41,146 nucleotides of DNA from Bacteroidaceae bacterium (lineage in GTDB: Bacteria; Bacteroidota; Bacteroidia; Bacteroidales; Bacteroidaceae), in the NCBI GenBank assembly GCA_017614895.1, contig JAGAAZ010000160.1, forward strand, positions 1-41,146, read 5' to 3'. Below are positions 6,308-16,900 of the stretch, in pieces. Every line of letters starts with the position of its first letter. Position 1 is the stretch's first letter. The notes under the pieces were generated by a model, which worked only from the letters and a program-made list of their open reading frames with translations, searched no databases and was not told the DNA's origin. The position numbers and the translations under genes are program-made.

Positions 6308-8400
6308 AAAAATATATTATGAGTGCCCTGCTGCTTTGTGGCATGGCTCAGTTGGCAAATGCCCAAGGTTATTACATCTACAAGAATGGTGTGAAGCAGA
6401 CCGTTATGGCCACAGAAATGGACAGCCTTGTGTTCTTCAGGGAGGCGGAGAAGGTGCCAGACCCAGACCCTGTTGATCCTGACAAGCCTCTTGCTGCCAA
6501 GGATGCCACTGAACGTACTGCCGATCTGAACAAGGAATGGTACGAGCGGTTGGACTTTACTGACAATTCTGAGTTGGAGAATGCTAAGCGTGGACTGATT
6601 GAGGCAACTCCTGACCTTCTCATCACAAATGAACGAGGGGAAGTGTGGAACATGGCTGCATATAAGTTCTTGTTGGCAGAAGGAGAAGCACCCTCTACGG
6701 TCAATCCCAGTTTGTGGCGAAATGCTATGTGCAATGTGCAGACAGGTCTCTTCAAGGTGTGCGAAGGAATCTACCAAGTGCGTGGTTACGACATGGCTAA
6801 CATGACTTTCATCAAGACCAAGAACGGTTGGATGATCTTCGATGTGTTGATGGGTAAGGAAGTGGCTCAGGCTGCCATCGACCTCTTCAAGCGTAATATC
6901 GATACCAATCCTCGCATTGTGGCTGTCCTCATCAGTCATAGCCACGCGGACCACTATGGTGGTGTGGGTGCTATCGTCAATGCCTCCAACATTGCTGATG
7001 CCAACCTGCCGCTTGCCGAACAGATCAAGTCTGGCAAGATTGCTGTCATCACGCCTGCTGGTTTCATGAAGCACGTCATTGCCGAGAATGCCTATTGTAA
7101 TGCAGCGATGTCACGTCGTGCGTCTTATCAGTATGGCGCCAACTTGCCTAAAGGCGTGACAGGTCGCATGGCGATGGGTATTGGTATGGGTGAGAGCACC
7201 AATTCGCCACTCACGCTGATGCCACCTACCTACGAAGTGACGGAGGATGAAACCGTCACCATCGATGGCATCACCGTCACCTTCCAGCTCACTCCTGGTA
7301 CTGAGGCTCCTGCTGAGATGAATGCTTACTTCCCAGACTATCGTGCCCTTTGGATGGCAGAGAACTGCACAGGTACTCTCCACAACCTCTACACCCTGCG
7401 TGGTGCTGCTGTGCGAGATGCAGAAGGGTGGTGTAACTACATCCTTGAGGCAGAGACCAAGTTTGCTGACAAGACGGATGTCGTCTTCCAGAGTCACAAT
7501 TGGCCACATTGGGGTACTGAGGTCATCAAGGAATACCTCGAAAACACTGCTGCTATCTATAAGTTCATTCACGACCAGACGCTCCACTATATAAACCTCG
7601 GCTATACTTCCACTGAGATAGCCAATACCTTGCGTTTGCCTGAAAAACTCGATAAAGTTTGGTACACTCGTCAGTATTATGGAACTCTCAGCCACGATAT
7701 CAAAGCTGTTTATCAGCGTTACATGGGTTGGTACGACGCCAATCCTGTCAACCTCAACCTCCTGAGTCCTGATGAGACAGCCAAGAAGCTTGTCGAATAT
7801 ATGGGTGGTGATTTCAAACGTATTCTTGAGATGGCTCGTGCTGACTATGCTAAGGGTGACTATCAATGGGTGGCACAGGTAACCAAAGAACTTGTTTATG
7901 CTGACCCCTCTAACATGGAAGCTCGTCGTCTTTGTGCTGATGCGCTCGAACAGTTGGGCTATCAGTGTGAAAGTGGTACGTGGCGCAACGCCTATTTGAC
8001 TGGTGCGATGGAACTGCGAGCTGGTACGCCGACAGAGAAGCAGTATGGAACAGGCGAAGGCATCGCCAACATGCTGGGAGCTGGTAGCATCGACATGATT
8101 TTTGAATATGCTGCTATTGCAACTGACAGCCATAGTGTGGAGAATAACGATGTGACGGTTAACTTCATTATCGGTGACGAGAAATGTTGCGTGGTGCGTC
8201 GCAATGGTGTTGTCCTCACCTACAAGAACGAAACGTTCCCCAAAGCTGATGCTACTGCCAAAGGCACCAAGGCCGCTCTTGTCAACTACCTCAACGGCAA
8301 CTTCACAGGTCTCACCATCACAGGCAATGAAGATGCTGTAAATACCCTCTTCTCTGGTGTAAACAAGCCTGTAATAAACTTCAATATTATTGAGCCGTAA
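6304..8400 (+). CDS. Secreted alkylsulfatase-type metallo-beta-lactamase-fold hydrolase
   Basis: 698 residues, slightly longer than the Pseudomonas SdsA1 type (about 650). After a signal peptide (1-20, ending LANAQ) comes a short Bacteroidetes N-terminal element (YYIYKNG...DSLVFF, 23-45) and a linker rich in D and P. The catalytic domain has SHSHADHYGG (211-220; H212, H214, D216, H217), TPGTEAPAEMN (E334), AENCTGTLHN (E353) and SHNWPHWG (H398). These are the metal ligands known for SdsA1-like alkylsulfatases, which cleave primary alkyl sulfates such as dodecyl sulfate to alcohol and sulfate. The alpha-helical dimerisation domain (about 450-570) and a C-terminal SCP2-like domain follow. All ligands are present, so it should be active; the natural substrate is not known. 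It overlaps the upstream gene by 4 bp, and a methyltransferase gene follows after 14 bp. Confidence 0.88.
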   Translation: MKKYIMSALLLCGMAQLANAQGYYIYKNGVKQTVMATEMDSLVFFREAEKVPDPDPVDPDKPLAAKDATERTADLNKEWYERLDFTDNSELENAKRGLIEATPDLLITNERGEVWNMAAYKFLLAEGEAPSTVNPSLWRNAMCNVQTGLFKVCEGIYQVRGYDMANMTFIKTKNGWMIFDVLMGKEVAQAAIDLFKRNIDTNPRIVAVLISHSHADHYGGVGAIVNASNIADANLPLAEQIKSGKIAVITPAGFMKHVIAENAYCNAAMSRRASYQYGANLPKGVTGRMAMGIGMGESTNSPLTLMPPTYEVTEDETVTIDGITVTFQLTPGTEAPAEMNAYFPDYRALWMAENCTGTLHNLYTLRGAAVRDAEGWCNYILEAETKFADKTDVVFQSHNWPHWGTEVIKEYLENTAAIYKFIHDQTLHYINLGYTSTEIANTLRLPEKLDKVWYTRQYYGTLSHDIKAVYQRYMGWYDANPVNLNLLSPDETAKKLVEYMGGDFKRILEMARADYAKGDYQWVAQVTKELVYADPSNMEARRLCADALEQLGYQCESGTWRNAYLTGAMELRAGTPTEKQYGTGEGIANMLGAGSIDMIFEYAAIATDSHSVENNDVTVNFIIGDEKCCVVRRNGVVLTYKNETFPKADATAKGTKAALVNYLNGNFTGLTITGNEDAVNTLFSGVNKPVINFNIIEP

Positions 8401-8414
8401 CCCTCTTGTGATTG

Positions 8415-9632
8415 ATGACTTGGACACCTGAACTTCGTGATTTCATACAGGAACACCTGAATGATGATACCGCTGAGTTGCTTCTGGCAGCTCGGCGGTA
8501 TCCAGATGTTGATGTACCATTTGCAGTGGAACAGATAGAAGCGCGTCGGAGGTTGAAAAGCAAGTTGTCTGAGTGGTATGAGAATGCGGAGCTCATCATG
8601 GGAGGAAAGGTACCAGCGGAACAATGTAGTTCGGAGGCGACTGCACGATATAAACGGAGCATCATTGAAGGGGAAAGCCTGTGCGATATGACCGGTGGAA
8701 TGGGTGTTGATTTCTGGTATATGTCGGAGGGAATGAAGCAAGCCATCTATACAGAGAGGAATGAGGAACTCTGTGAGATAGCCAAACATAACTTTGAGGT
8801 ACTGAAGGATGGGAAGCATCCAGAGGTGGAGGTGAGGTGTGGTGATGGACAAAAACTCCCCATTCCATCGGTGGATATCATCTATCTCGACCCTGCACGA
8901 CGAGCAGGAGATGGGAGTCGTGTGTATGCGATGGAAGATTGTGAACCGAATATTGTGGAGTGGCAAGATGAACTCTTGCAAAATGCGAAGATGGTGCTGG
9001 TGAAACTCTCTCCGATGGTCGATTTGACCGATGTATTGAGGAAACTGAAGGGTGTGACCGATGTATATATTGTGGGAGTGAAAAATGAATGTAAGGAGGT
9101 ATTGGTAAAACAAAGACCCACCCCAACCGTCCCTGTTGAGGGAGGGAGAGACCATGCGGGGTGTGTAAAGATACATTGTGTGGATTTCTTGACAGATAAG
9201 AATATCGAATACTCATATGATTTCTTGGAAAATCTCCCACCCAGAATACTTTCCCTCCCTCAACAGGGAGGGTTGAGGTGGGTCTATGAACCCGATGTGA
9301 CCTTGATGAAAGCACAGGCATTTGGCAGTCTGTGTCAGCGTTACCCTGTCTATCAATTGGATTATGAGACCCATCTGATGACATCTGACGAATTTATCGC
9401 AGATTTCCCTGGTCGCATCTTCGAGGTGGAGAAACTGATTCCGTTTTCATCGAAGGTATTGAAACGCTTGAAGAAAGAGATGCCTCAAGCCAATATTGCT
9501 ACACGCAATTTCCCTCTTTCTGCCGATGAATTGCGGAAAAGGACAGGCATCAAAGATGGGGGCAACATCTATATGTTTGGTGCGAAAATAAAAGGTGAGG
9601 GCGAACAACTGCTCATTTGTCAGAAACTGTAA
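8415..9632 (+). CDS. THUMP-like class I SAM-dependent methyltransferase
   Basis: 405 residues from the ATG at 8415 (an in-frame TTG at 8412 is less likely). A helical N-terminus (TPELRDFIQEHLNDDTAELL) and AVEQIEARRRLKSKLSEWY precede a Rossmann methyltransferase core with the SAM-binding motif DMTGGMGVDFWY (about 92-103) and IIYLDPARRAGDGSRV (about 155-170), typical of the THUMP-like-domain methyltransferases of Bacteroidetes. The C-terminal part (YEPDVTLMKAQAFGSL ... FPGRIFEVEKLIPF ... RNFPLSADELRKRTGIKDGG) is the THUMP-like region. The family probably modifies RNA, but the target is not established. Oddity: two inverted copies of a 31-bp palindromic repeat lie in frame at 9117-9147 and 9252-9282, encoding PTPTVPVEGG-like and LSLPQQGGLR-like peptides. 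It lies 14 bp after the alkylsulfatase gene, in the same transcript. Confidence 0.85.
   Translation: MTWTPELRDFIQEHLNDDTAELLLAARRYPDVDVPFAVEQIEARRRLKSKLSEWYENAELIMGGKVPAEQCSSEATARYKRSIIEGESLCDMTGGMGVDFWYMSEGMKQAIYTERNEELCEIAKHNFEVLKDGKHPEVEVRCGDGQKLPIPSVDIIYLDPARRAGDGSRVYAMEDCEPNIVEWQDELLQNAKMVLVKLSPMVDLTDVLRKLKGVTDVYIVGVKNECKEVLVKQRPTPTVPVEGGRDHAGCVKIHCVDFLTDKNIEYSYDFLENLPPRILSLPQQGGLRWVYEPDVTLMKAQAFGSLCQRYPVYQLDYETHLMTSDEFIADFPGRIFEVEKLIPFSSKVLKRLKKEMPQANIATRNFPLSADELRKRTGIKDGGNIYMFGAKIKGEGEQLLICQKL
9117..9147 (+). repeat. In-frame palindromic repeat, copy 1
   Basis: A 31-bp repeat beginning CCCACCCCAACC and ending TTGAGGGAGGGA, with an inner hairpin TCCCT-GTTG-AGGGA. It is inside the methyltransferase gene. 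Copy 2 at 9252-9282 is its inverted complement with only two mismatches. Pyrimidine-rich CCCTCCC/GGGAGGG repeats of this kind are common between genes in Bacteroidetes; here it is translated. Confidence 0.85.
9252..9282 (-). repeat. In-frame palindromic repeat, copy 2 (inverted)
   Basis: Begins TCCCTCCCTCAACAGGGAGG and ends GAGGTGGG on the plus strand. Its reverse complement matches copy 1 (9117-9147) at 29 of 31 positions. Read in this orientation it encodes SLPQQGGLRW. The two copies are separated by 104 bp and could pair into a long stem in the mRNA. Confidence 0.85.
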
Positions 9633-9650
9633 TGTTTTTTTGGCAAAAAA

Positions 9651-9682
9651 TTTGGAGGTGTTGAGATATTAATATATCTTTG
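9651..9682 (+). promoter_or_regulatory. Promoter of the large surface-protein genes
   Basis: TTTG (9651-9654), exactly 20 bp, then TATCTTTG (9675-9682). It is a strong consensus match 48 bp before the ATG at 9731, and it fixes the start downstream of the longer frame that opens at 9692. Confidence 0.75.
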
Positions 9683-9730
9683 CATTTGTAATTGTTAACA
9701 ATCACTCGTTTTACTTTATATCAGATCAAT

Positions 9731-12700
9731 ATGAAAACATCTAAACTTTTACTGACAGTCTTGGCGTTCTGTATTGCTGTTGCAGCTCTGGCAGATGACA
9801 TCAAGATTCCGACTACCGATAAAAATCCTTTCGATTTAAAGATGGGTACGGTTACCAGCGAAGACACCCATGAGCATTTTACTAGCAACGGACTGGAGTG
9901 GATGCGCGATGGCGACAACATCACCTTTACCCTGCAGAACGAGCAGGAAGTGGACTACTACTTCGTGACCGTCAATGCCGACACGGGCAATGACGGCGTC
10001 ACCATTGACCTGAGCCTGAAGACGGAGAAGGGCGACGCCGTGGCCGACACTACCTTTGGCATCCAACGGAAGGGCTGGTACCAGACGACGCCCTACTTGA
10101 CTAAGACGAAAGCGATGAAGAAGGGCCGCTACACGCTGACCCTCACTTTCCACTCCACCCCGGGCAATACGACGGGCAACGTTAAGAGCATCAGCTTCCA
10201 ATCGCCCGAACCCATCGCCATCCCGACGGACGATGACCACCCCTTCGACCTGACGAAAGCTTTCGTCCTCAGCAACAGCACGAACCAGCACTTCACGGAC
10301 TACGGTGTGGAGTATATGTATAACGACAATCAGCTCATCTACAACCTACAGTGCTCGGAGGATATGGAAGTCTGTAACGTCTATGTGGGTTCCGACACGC
10401 AGTATAGTGAAGTCTCACTGGACCTCAATCTGACGAACCTGAACGGCGAGACGGTGGCCGACACCACCTTCCAGATAGAGAACAATGGCTGGTATAAGCC
10501 CGTCATCTACTCACTGCAACTGCGCACGCTGAAGAAGGGCCGCTATACGCTGACCTTCACATTCCACCAGTCGCATCATACTAACTGGAGCGCGTGCAAC
10601 ATCAGCAGCATCGCCTTCAAAAAGCCGCAAAACCTCAAGCCAGGTGATGACTTGGATATCGTGAACCCTGAGTTTGACGACGGTCTGAATGGCTGGACAC
10701 GCGAAAATGGTCTTGGAAGTGGTACTTACAGCCTATTTGATAACAACATTTCACTCATACACTTCAATTACGGCAAAGGCTCGTTGTCGCAGACTATCTA
10801 CAACTTGCCAGATGGTCTCTATTTGCTGCGTCTAAATGCCTACGACAGTACTCCTGGATGGAATGGCACGGATCCTATGGAACAAGACTTCTACGTTTTC
10901 CTGAACGACCGTATGGTGCCGATGAAGACCGCTTATGACGATGCTGTAGGCTACCGCAACATCTACCGCTTGCAAGACGACGTGACCAATACGACGAACA
11001 ACGACTACCGCCGTCGTACAGATGGACGTTGGGTCCCCACCCACCAAAGAGAGTGGAACGAGGCGCTTGCCATGAAAGAACGTCTCTATGAGAACTGTGT
11101 GGTGGTTGCTATCACCAACGGACAAGCCACCTTGGGATGGAAGAAGACCGTGGACCGAGGTACCCGCATTCCTTGCGACCACGCCCGTCTGACTTATCTC
11201 GCAAAAAGCACCGACCTCAAAGCGTACGCTAACAGTATCAATGCCACTATTATCAATAATGAGGATGTGTCTGCTGCCATCGAGCGCACCATACTGACCA
11301 ACGATCTCAAGGAGAGGCTTTCCACTTTGGAACAGGCTATACGCACGGAACTTGCTGCCAAACGGTCACATGCCCCACAAGCCATCGCCGAAGCAAATGC
11401 CATCATTAATGCAGAGTTGGCGTATCATACCGACGTGGAATTTATCGATGCCATTCTTCATGCCGAACACCTCATGCAACGCCTGCAACTGCCGTTCTAC
11501 GATCTGACGCTTTCCTCGTCAGCCACACTTGCCAGCCTCATCGAGACACTGGGCATCCAGACGACCGACAGCATCAGCCTGAAGCTGAGCGGTATACCCA
11601 GCAGCGATGACCTCGCCACCCTGAAGACCCTCACCAAACTCACCGAACTCGACCTGAGCGAAACCACGCTCACCACCCTGCCCGAGCAGCAGTTTGCCGA
11701 CATGAAGTTCCTGACGTGGGTGACGCTGCCCGACAAACTGGAAGCCATCGGCAACCGAGCCTTCGATTCCTGCTGGCGGTTGCGCGACATGGAACTGCCC
11801 ACAACCCTTCGCAGCATCGACTATAGTACCTTTTGGGCGTGCTATAGCCTTGACCACGCCATCATCCCCGAAGGCGTGACGGTGGGTACCTCGGCTTACA
11901 GCCGCTCGGGAGTCAAGACCGTTGTGCTGCCCACGTCATTGAAAGAGGTTCCCTACAATATATTCTCCAATTGCTATGACCTTGCCGACATCCAGTTCTC
12001 AAAGCAAGAAATCATCGGTCAAGATGCCTTTTGTAGTTGCACCTCCCTCACCACCATCACTCTGCCTGAAGGCATGAAGCGGATGAACTCTAATTGCTTC
12101 GGTTCATGCTCAGGACTAACCTCTGCCACTCTGCCCAGCACACTGGTACTGGTATCAAGTCCTTTCGGCAACTGCAAGAACCTGCAAGAACTAACCTGCC
12201 TCACCATTGCACCTCCCTATCCTTCTGGCTCATCCATCGCAGGTGACTACTGGGGTAACGTAGAAACCACCCTCTATGTGCCGAACCTCTCAGTGGCATC
12301 CTATCAAGAGGCAGACAAATGGAACCAGTTCAACATTGTGGGCATCGACACGCTGCCGAACTACTACAGCATCATTTCAGATCTCACACTCGATATGACC
12401 GAAGCCCTGCCCGCCGACTACAAGCCCGATCTCACCTTCTCAGGGCTTTATGCCTACTGGGGTGGCGATGTCACTTCTATCCCCACCCGTGGCACACTCA
12501 CCGTTGAAGGTTCCACCATGCTTTCTACCAAACGATTCACACAATACTATACCCCCTTCGCCCAGCGGTCGATGGCGAATCGAGGAGACTGGGGACCCGG
12601 CTACACCTCGCTCATCAATAACGGACAACTGCGTGCCGATACCGTCACCATCGACTTGTGCCTCTACACGAATTGCTGGGAATTCCTCTCCTTCCCATTC

Positions 12701-13900
12701 GACGTTAGGGTGAGCGACATTCGCTACCGCTTTGCCAATGTGCCCCTCATCATCTACGGCTACGATGCCCAGAAACGTGCCGAGGGCAAACACAGCGAGA
12801 CATGGGTGGAGATGACCGCCGACAGCATCCTGCACGCAGGGAAAGGCTACATCTGGCAAACCACCATCCCTCAGAACCAAGTGGAATGGCGTTCTGAAAC
12901 CTACGGTGGTGCCTTCAACTACCACTACAATATCTTTGATATCGATGCCATGCAGAATGCCAACAAGCCCCTCTTCTTCCGCTCGGACGACGTGGAGGTG
13001 ACGCTCGAGAAATACACTTCTGAGTATGCTCACGATCGCTCATGGAACTTCATTGGCAACCCCTATCCCTGCTATTTCGACATCCATTGCATCGAGACCA
13101 CGGCACCCCTTATTGTATGGACATTCACAAGTTCTTACAATGGCAGATATCAAGCTTACTCACCGCTTGACGACGACCTCATCCTCTTTCCAGGTCAGGC
13201 ATTCTTTATGCAGTGTCCACTCGAACAAGATAAGGTGGTGTTTCTGAAGGAAGGACGTCAGCACAATCTCGAAGTACACTACGATACGGCCGAGAGTCCA
13301 ATTCGTGCACGTGCTATGGCAAAGATGCCTCAACGGGAGGTTTTCAATTTGGTGTTAAAGGGGGAGAGATCGGAAGAATCGGATTCTTCGGAGAAGTTGG
13401 AAACCTTAGACCGTACCCGCTTCGTCATCAATCCTACTGCTGCCCTCGACTACGAGCCTGGACGTGATGCCAGCAAGTTCTTCAGTCTCAATGCTGGCAC
13501 CGCCCATCTCTATACGCATGAGAATGGGGTACGATATGCCATTGACGAGCGACCCCTTGCTGACGGCACTGTGCAACTCGGCTTGCAGTTGCCCACCAGT
13601 GGCACCTACACCTTGCAGCTCGACACCAAGGCAGAAGAAACCGTCACCCTTATCGACCAGACCACTGGCAAGGAGACCCGTATGGACGGCAATTCCGAGG
13701 GCTACACCTTCTACGCCAACACTGGTACTTGCGACAATCGATTCGTCCTCTATCTGGGCGATGCCGCCACAGGCATTACTGAGGTTGCAACACCATTGCA
13801 GCAAGGAGAACAGCAGTTCTACGACCTGCAAGGCCGCCCCGTCAGCCACCCACAGAAGGGCATCTATATTCAAAACAACAAAAAAGTCATCATCAAATAA
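9731..13900 (+). CDS. Large BspA-type leucine-rich-repeat surface protein
   Basis: 1389 residues from the ATG at 9731, chosen because the signal peptide (MKTSKLLLTVLAFCIAVAALA) starts there and the promoter lies just upstream. Residues of about 25-110 and 115-205 are two copies of one beta-rich module (NPFDL/HPFDL ... HFT ... GRYTLT(L/F)TFH). A carbohydrate-binding-like segment follows (PEFDDGLNGW, about 315-400), then a helical stretch (about 495-590). A BspA-type LRR block (about 590-870) has units such as LPDKLEAIGNRAFDSC and LPEGMKRMNSNCFGSC. The C-terminus (YDLQGRPVSHPQKGIYI ... KKVIIK) is a Bacteroidetes sorting-like tail. It is most likely exported to the surface, where it may bind host or matrix ligands. 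The next large gene begins right after its TAA, so the two form an operon. Confidence 0.85.
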   Translation: MKTSKLLLTVLAFCIAVAALADDIKIPTTDKNPFDLKMGTVTSEDTHEHFTSNGLEWMRDGDNITFTLQNEQEVDYYFVTVNADTGNDGVTIDLSLKTEKGDAVADTTFGIQRKGWYQTTPYLTKTKAMKKGRYTLTLTFHSTPGNTTGNVKSISFQSPEPIAIPTDDDHPFDLTKAFVLSNSTNQHFTDYGVEYMYNDNQLIYNLQCSEDMEVCNVYVGSDTQYSEVSLDLNLTNLNGETVADTTFQIENNGWYKPVIYSLQLRTLKKGRYTLTFTFHQSHHTNWSACNISSIAFKKPQNLKPGDDLDIVNPEFDDGLNGWTRENGLGSGTYSLFDNNISLIHFNYGKGSLSQTIYNLPDGLYLLRLNAYDSTPGWNGTDPMEQDFYVFLNDRMVPMKTAYDDAVGYRNIYRLQDDVTNTTNNDYRRRTDGRWVPTHQREWNEALAMKERLYENCVVVAITNGQATLGWKKTVDRGTRIPCDHARLTYLAKSTDLKAYANSINATIINNEDVSAAIERTILTNDLKERLSTLEQAIRTELAAKRSHAPQAIAEANAIINAELAYHTDVEFIDAILHAEHLMQRLQLPFYDLTLSSSATLASLIETLGIQTTDSISLKLSGIPSSDDLATLKTLTKLTELDLSETTLTTLPEQQFADMKFLTWVTLPDKLEAIGNRAFDSCWRLRDMELPTTLRSIDYSTFWACYSLDHAIIPEGVTVGTSAYSRSGVKTVVLPTSLKEVPYNIFSNCYDLADIQFSKQEIIGQDAFCSCTSLTTITLPEGMKRMNSNCFGSCSGLTSATLPSTLVLVSSPFGNCKNLQELTCLTIAPPYPSGSSIAGDYWGNVETTLYVPNLSVASYQEADKWNQFNIVGIDTLPNYYSIISDLTLDMTEALPADYKPDLTFSGLYAYWGGDVTSIPTRGTLTVEGSTMLSTKRFTQYYTPFAQRSMANRGDWGPGYTSLINNGQLRADTVTIDLCLYTNCWEFLSFPFDVRVSDIRYRFANVPLIIYGYDAQKRAEGKHSETWVEMTADSILHAGKGYIWQTTIPQNQVEWRSETYGGAFNYHYNIFDIDAMQNANKPLFFRSDDVEVTLEKYTSEYAHDRSWNFIGNPYPCYFDIHCIETTAPLIVWTFTSSYNGRYQAYSPLDDDLILFPGQAFFMQCPLEQDKVVFLKEGRQHNLEVHYDTAESPIRARAMAKMPQREVFNLVLKGERSEESDSSEKLETLDRTRFVINPTAALDYEPGRDASKFFSLNAGTAHLYTHENGVRYAIDERPLADGTVQLGLQLPTSGTYTLQLDTKAEETVTLIDQTTGKETRMDGNSEGYTFYANTGTCDNRFVLYLGDAATGITEVATPLQQGEQQFYDLQGRPVSHPQKGIYIQNNKKVIIK

Positions 13901-16900
13901 ATGAGAGCCATGAAAAAGTTATTCAGTATATGCATCGTGCTGCTCTGCCAAATGGCAGCCTTCGCCCAGAGCGAGAACACGAAACACACCGTCACCGTTC
14001 TTGCCGACCCGGAAGGCTCATCCTGGGTTTACTCAGGAGGTTGGAGTTCTGATTCCTCCTTTGAGAAGGAGACAGGGCAGCAGGTAAATGTTACGGTATA
14101 TCCAAACACAGGTTACGTGCTGGACACACTTGTATCGGCAGAAATCGACACCAAGAACCTAAACTATTACGGCAATGGATGGGATGTTTCGTTCACCATG
14201 CCTGACAAGGACGTGACCATTACTGTCCACGCTCACTATGCCCCCGAGCTGCCGCCTAACCCTAATGAAAGCGGATGGGACGAAGGGACGGGAAGTATCA
14301 TCGTTAACAACTTCGCCCCAGGCAAGTTGCAAGATGCCATCTATCATTTCTTATATGACCCCGAGACCTACATTGCCGACTTTTCGAAGGTGAAGGCTAT
14401 CACGGCAGTGGGTGTTATCACAGAAGATGACTGGCTGAGCATCTTCCTATACGATACCTTCAAGAATCTCACCTACCTCGATCTAAGTCGAACCACTGGC
14501 TTGAGCAAAATGGGCACCAGATACTACAATCCGGGCAATCCTACCTGCGAGACGCTGACTACGTTACTACTTCCCGCTACCATCGAGAGCATAGAAAACT
14601 ATGCCTACTTCGACAGGCTCGAAGCACTCAAAAGCCTCACCTGCTATGCCACCACACCACCTAAGATCATCGCAAACGATTTTGGAAAACTGCCTGCGGA
14701 TGCCGTTGTCTATGTCCCTGCAGAATCGCTACCGCTCTATATGGAGGCAGACGGATGGAAAGATTTAGAGATACAGCCCATCACCCAGGGTGTACACTCG
14801 CTCACCGTCAACCTGCCAAAAAGCACGACGGCTGGAAGTTTCAAGGACATGTTCCTCGAACTGGTCAACACCCAGACGGCACGTGTGCAACGCTACGTGA
14901 TGACCAACAGCACTAAATATACCTTCTCCAACCTTATCAATGATACACATTATAATATATACATCAGGAACGCGCAAGACGACATCCTCGCCCGCATCGA
15001 AGGAGTGGATGTGAAGGGGCAGGACGTGAGCGTGACCTTTACCGAAGTGACCACTCCACAAGACATCACTCTGCAACTCATCACCCCTGAAGGCAAGGAC
15101 GTGACGGACCAAGCCACCACGACGTGGACAGACCAGCGTGGCAACTACATCGCCACAGGCAACACCCTCGGTAGTCAGATGGCAGGGGCAAAAGTGCGCT
15201 TCAGCGTCCGACTGCCCGAGGCCTTGGGCATCCTCTATCAGTTGCCCACCGATTCGCTCATCACTGTGGGAAATGGGAAAGCCTTGGCTATCCACTTGCA
15301 GCCCTTGAAGACCGCCACCCTCAGCGGCACCGTGACTGCTGCCTCCACAGGCAGTCCCATCCGTGGTGCCAATGTTTCAGTGAACCAATTGCTCAATGGA
15401 CGCTATTCGCAAACGCTGACCACCACCACCGATGCCAATGGAAACTGGACACTCATCGTCCCCGATGCGCCAGCCACTATCACGGCTGCTGCCACCGACT
15501 ACGTGTCCTCCACTCTGGCGGTCGAAGCGTTCCCCGTATCGACACCCGTCGCCTTCGCCCTGCGCGACCTCACTGGCACCACTCTCTATCTGAACATATA
15601 TTACCGCCCAGCCGTGCGTGAGGGCGAGATGATGGAGGGTGACGACACCTACTCCGACTACCAGAGCATCAGTTATACCGTCTATGACGAGACCCACCAG
15701 CGGGAACTGACCAGTATGAAAGTGCAGTATCCCTACCTTGTGCTGCAGGATGAGGAACTGGCAGAGGGCACACAATTGCGCGTGACCGCCACCAGTTCGA
15801 CAGGAGCTTTCATGCCTGTGATTGCTACCTGCATGGTGAAAGCTGACGATTCCACTATCGTCACATTGCCCATCACACAACTAGGTCAATTGAAGGCGAC
15901 CTTCAGCCAGACAGATAACCTTGCCGTGGTGGGTATGCTCTATGACGGGGATGGCGACCTGAAGGGCACCTACAGTTACGACGAGGCACAACTGACCCTC
16001 ACCGACATCCCCGATGGCAACTACACCCTCGTCACCATGGGTGAAAGCCGCCTCTTCAACGGCATCAACACCCTCGACGGCCTCACGGAGATGCAGTTGG
16101 TTAAAGGTCGTGACTATGTGAGTAACACTGTGAGCATCGAGAGTGGACGCATTGATAGTCTGCATAATCAAGTAATACCATCGTTCGACGAGACCATTTT
16201 CTCCTACACCACCGACAACACCCGCTTCTCAGCCAACAAGACGCAGGTCACCGTGGGCAACTACGTGACCCTGCGGACTCAGGTGGAATACAAGAGCAGC
16301 GTGACCCCACGCGACGTGAAACTGCTGTTCGACCTTCCTGAAGGTTGTGCACTGATGGAGGGGTCTGTTATGGCTGGCACCAGCCTGGTGACCTACAGCA
16401 TGGATGGCAACCGCCTGACCGTGCCACTCACCAACGCCACCGACATTGTTCGCTTCTGCGTCGTGCCTACCAAGGAGGGTTACTATGAGACACAAGCGAG
16501 CGTCACTTTCACCAGTGCAGCCCGAGAGCGGATGCAACCCCTCGGTTCTGTTGGCATCACTGCCGAGGCACTCAGCATCAGTGTACCTCAGCGGTCAGGA
16601 AGTGGTATCGTGCCTGTGAGCGGTATGGCTATCGGCGGCTCGCTGGTGCAGGTTTACGATGATGACGTGCTTATCGGTCAGACAGAGGCGGGTCCTGCTG
16701 GCAACTGGAAGGTGCAGTGTGCGCTCAACAACCCTTACAACCTGAGCGAGCACTCTGTTCATGCCCTCATCACCACCCCAGAAGGCTTGCAGATGCAAAC
16801 AGAAGCCAGTACTGTCACCATCAGCCACGGCACATTGAAACCTGTGGTGACGATGTCATTCGATCAAGATGGAAGTAAGGCAACCTTGACATGGGATTTC

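Noticed and set aside
7111..8427. 438-codon minus-strand frame opposite the alkylsulfatase gene
   Set aside because: The plus-strand frame holds all catalytic motifs; the antisense frame has no recognisable domain or signal.
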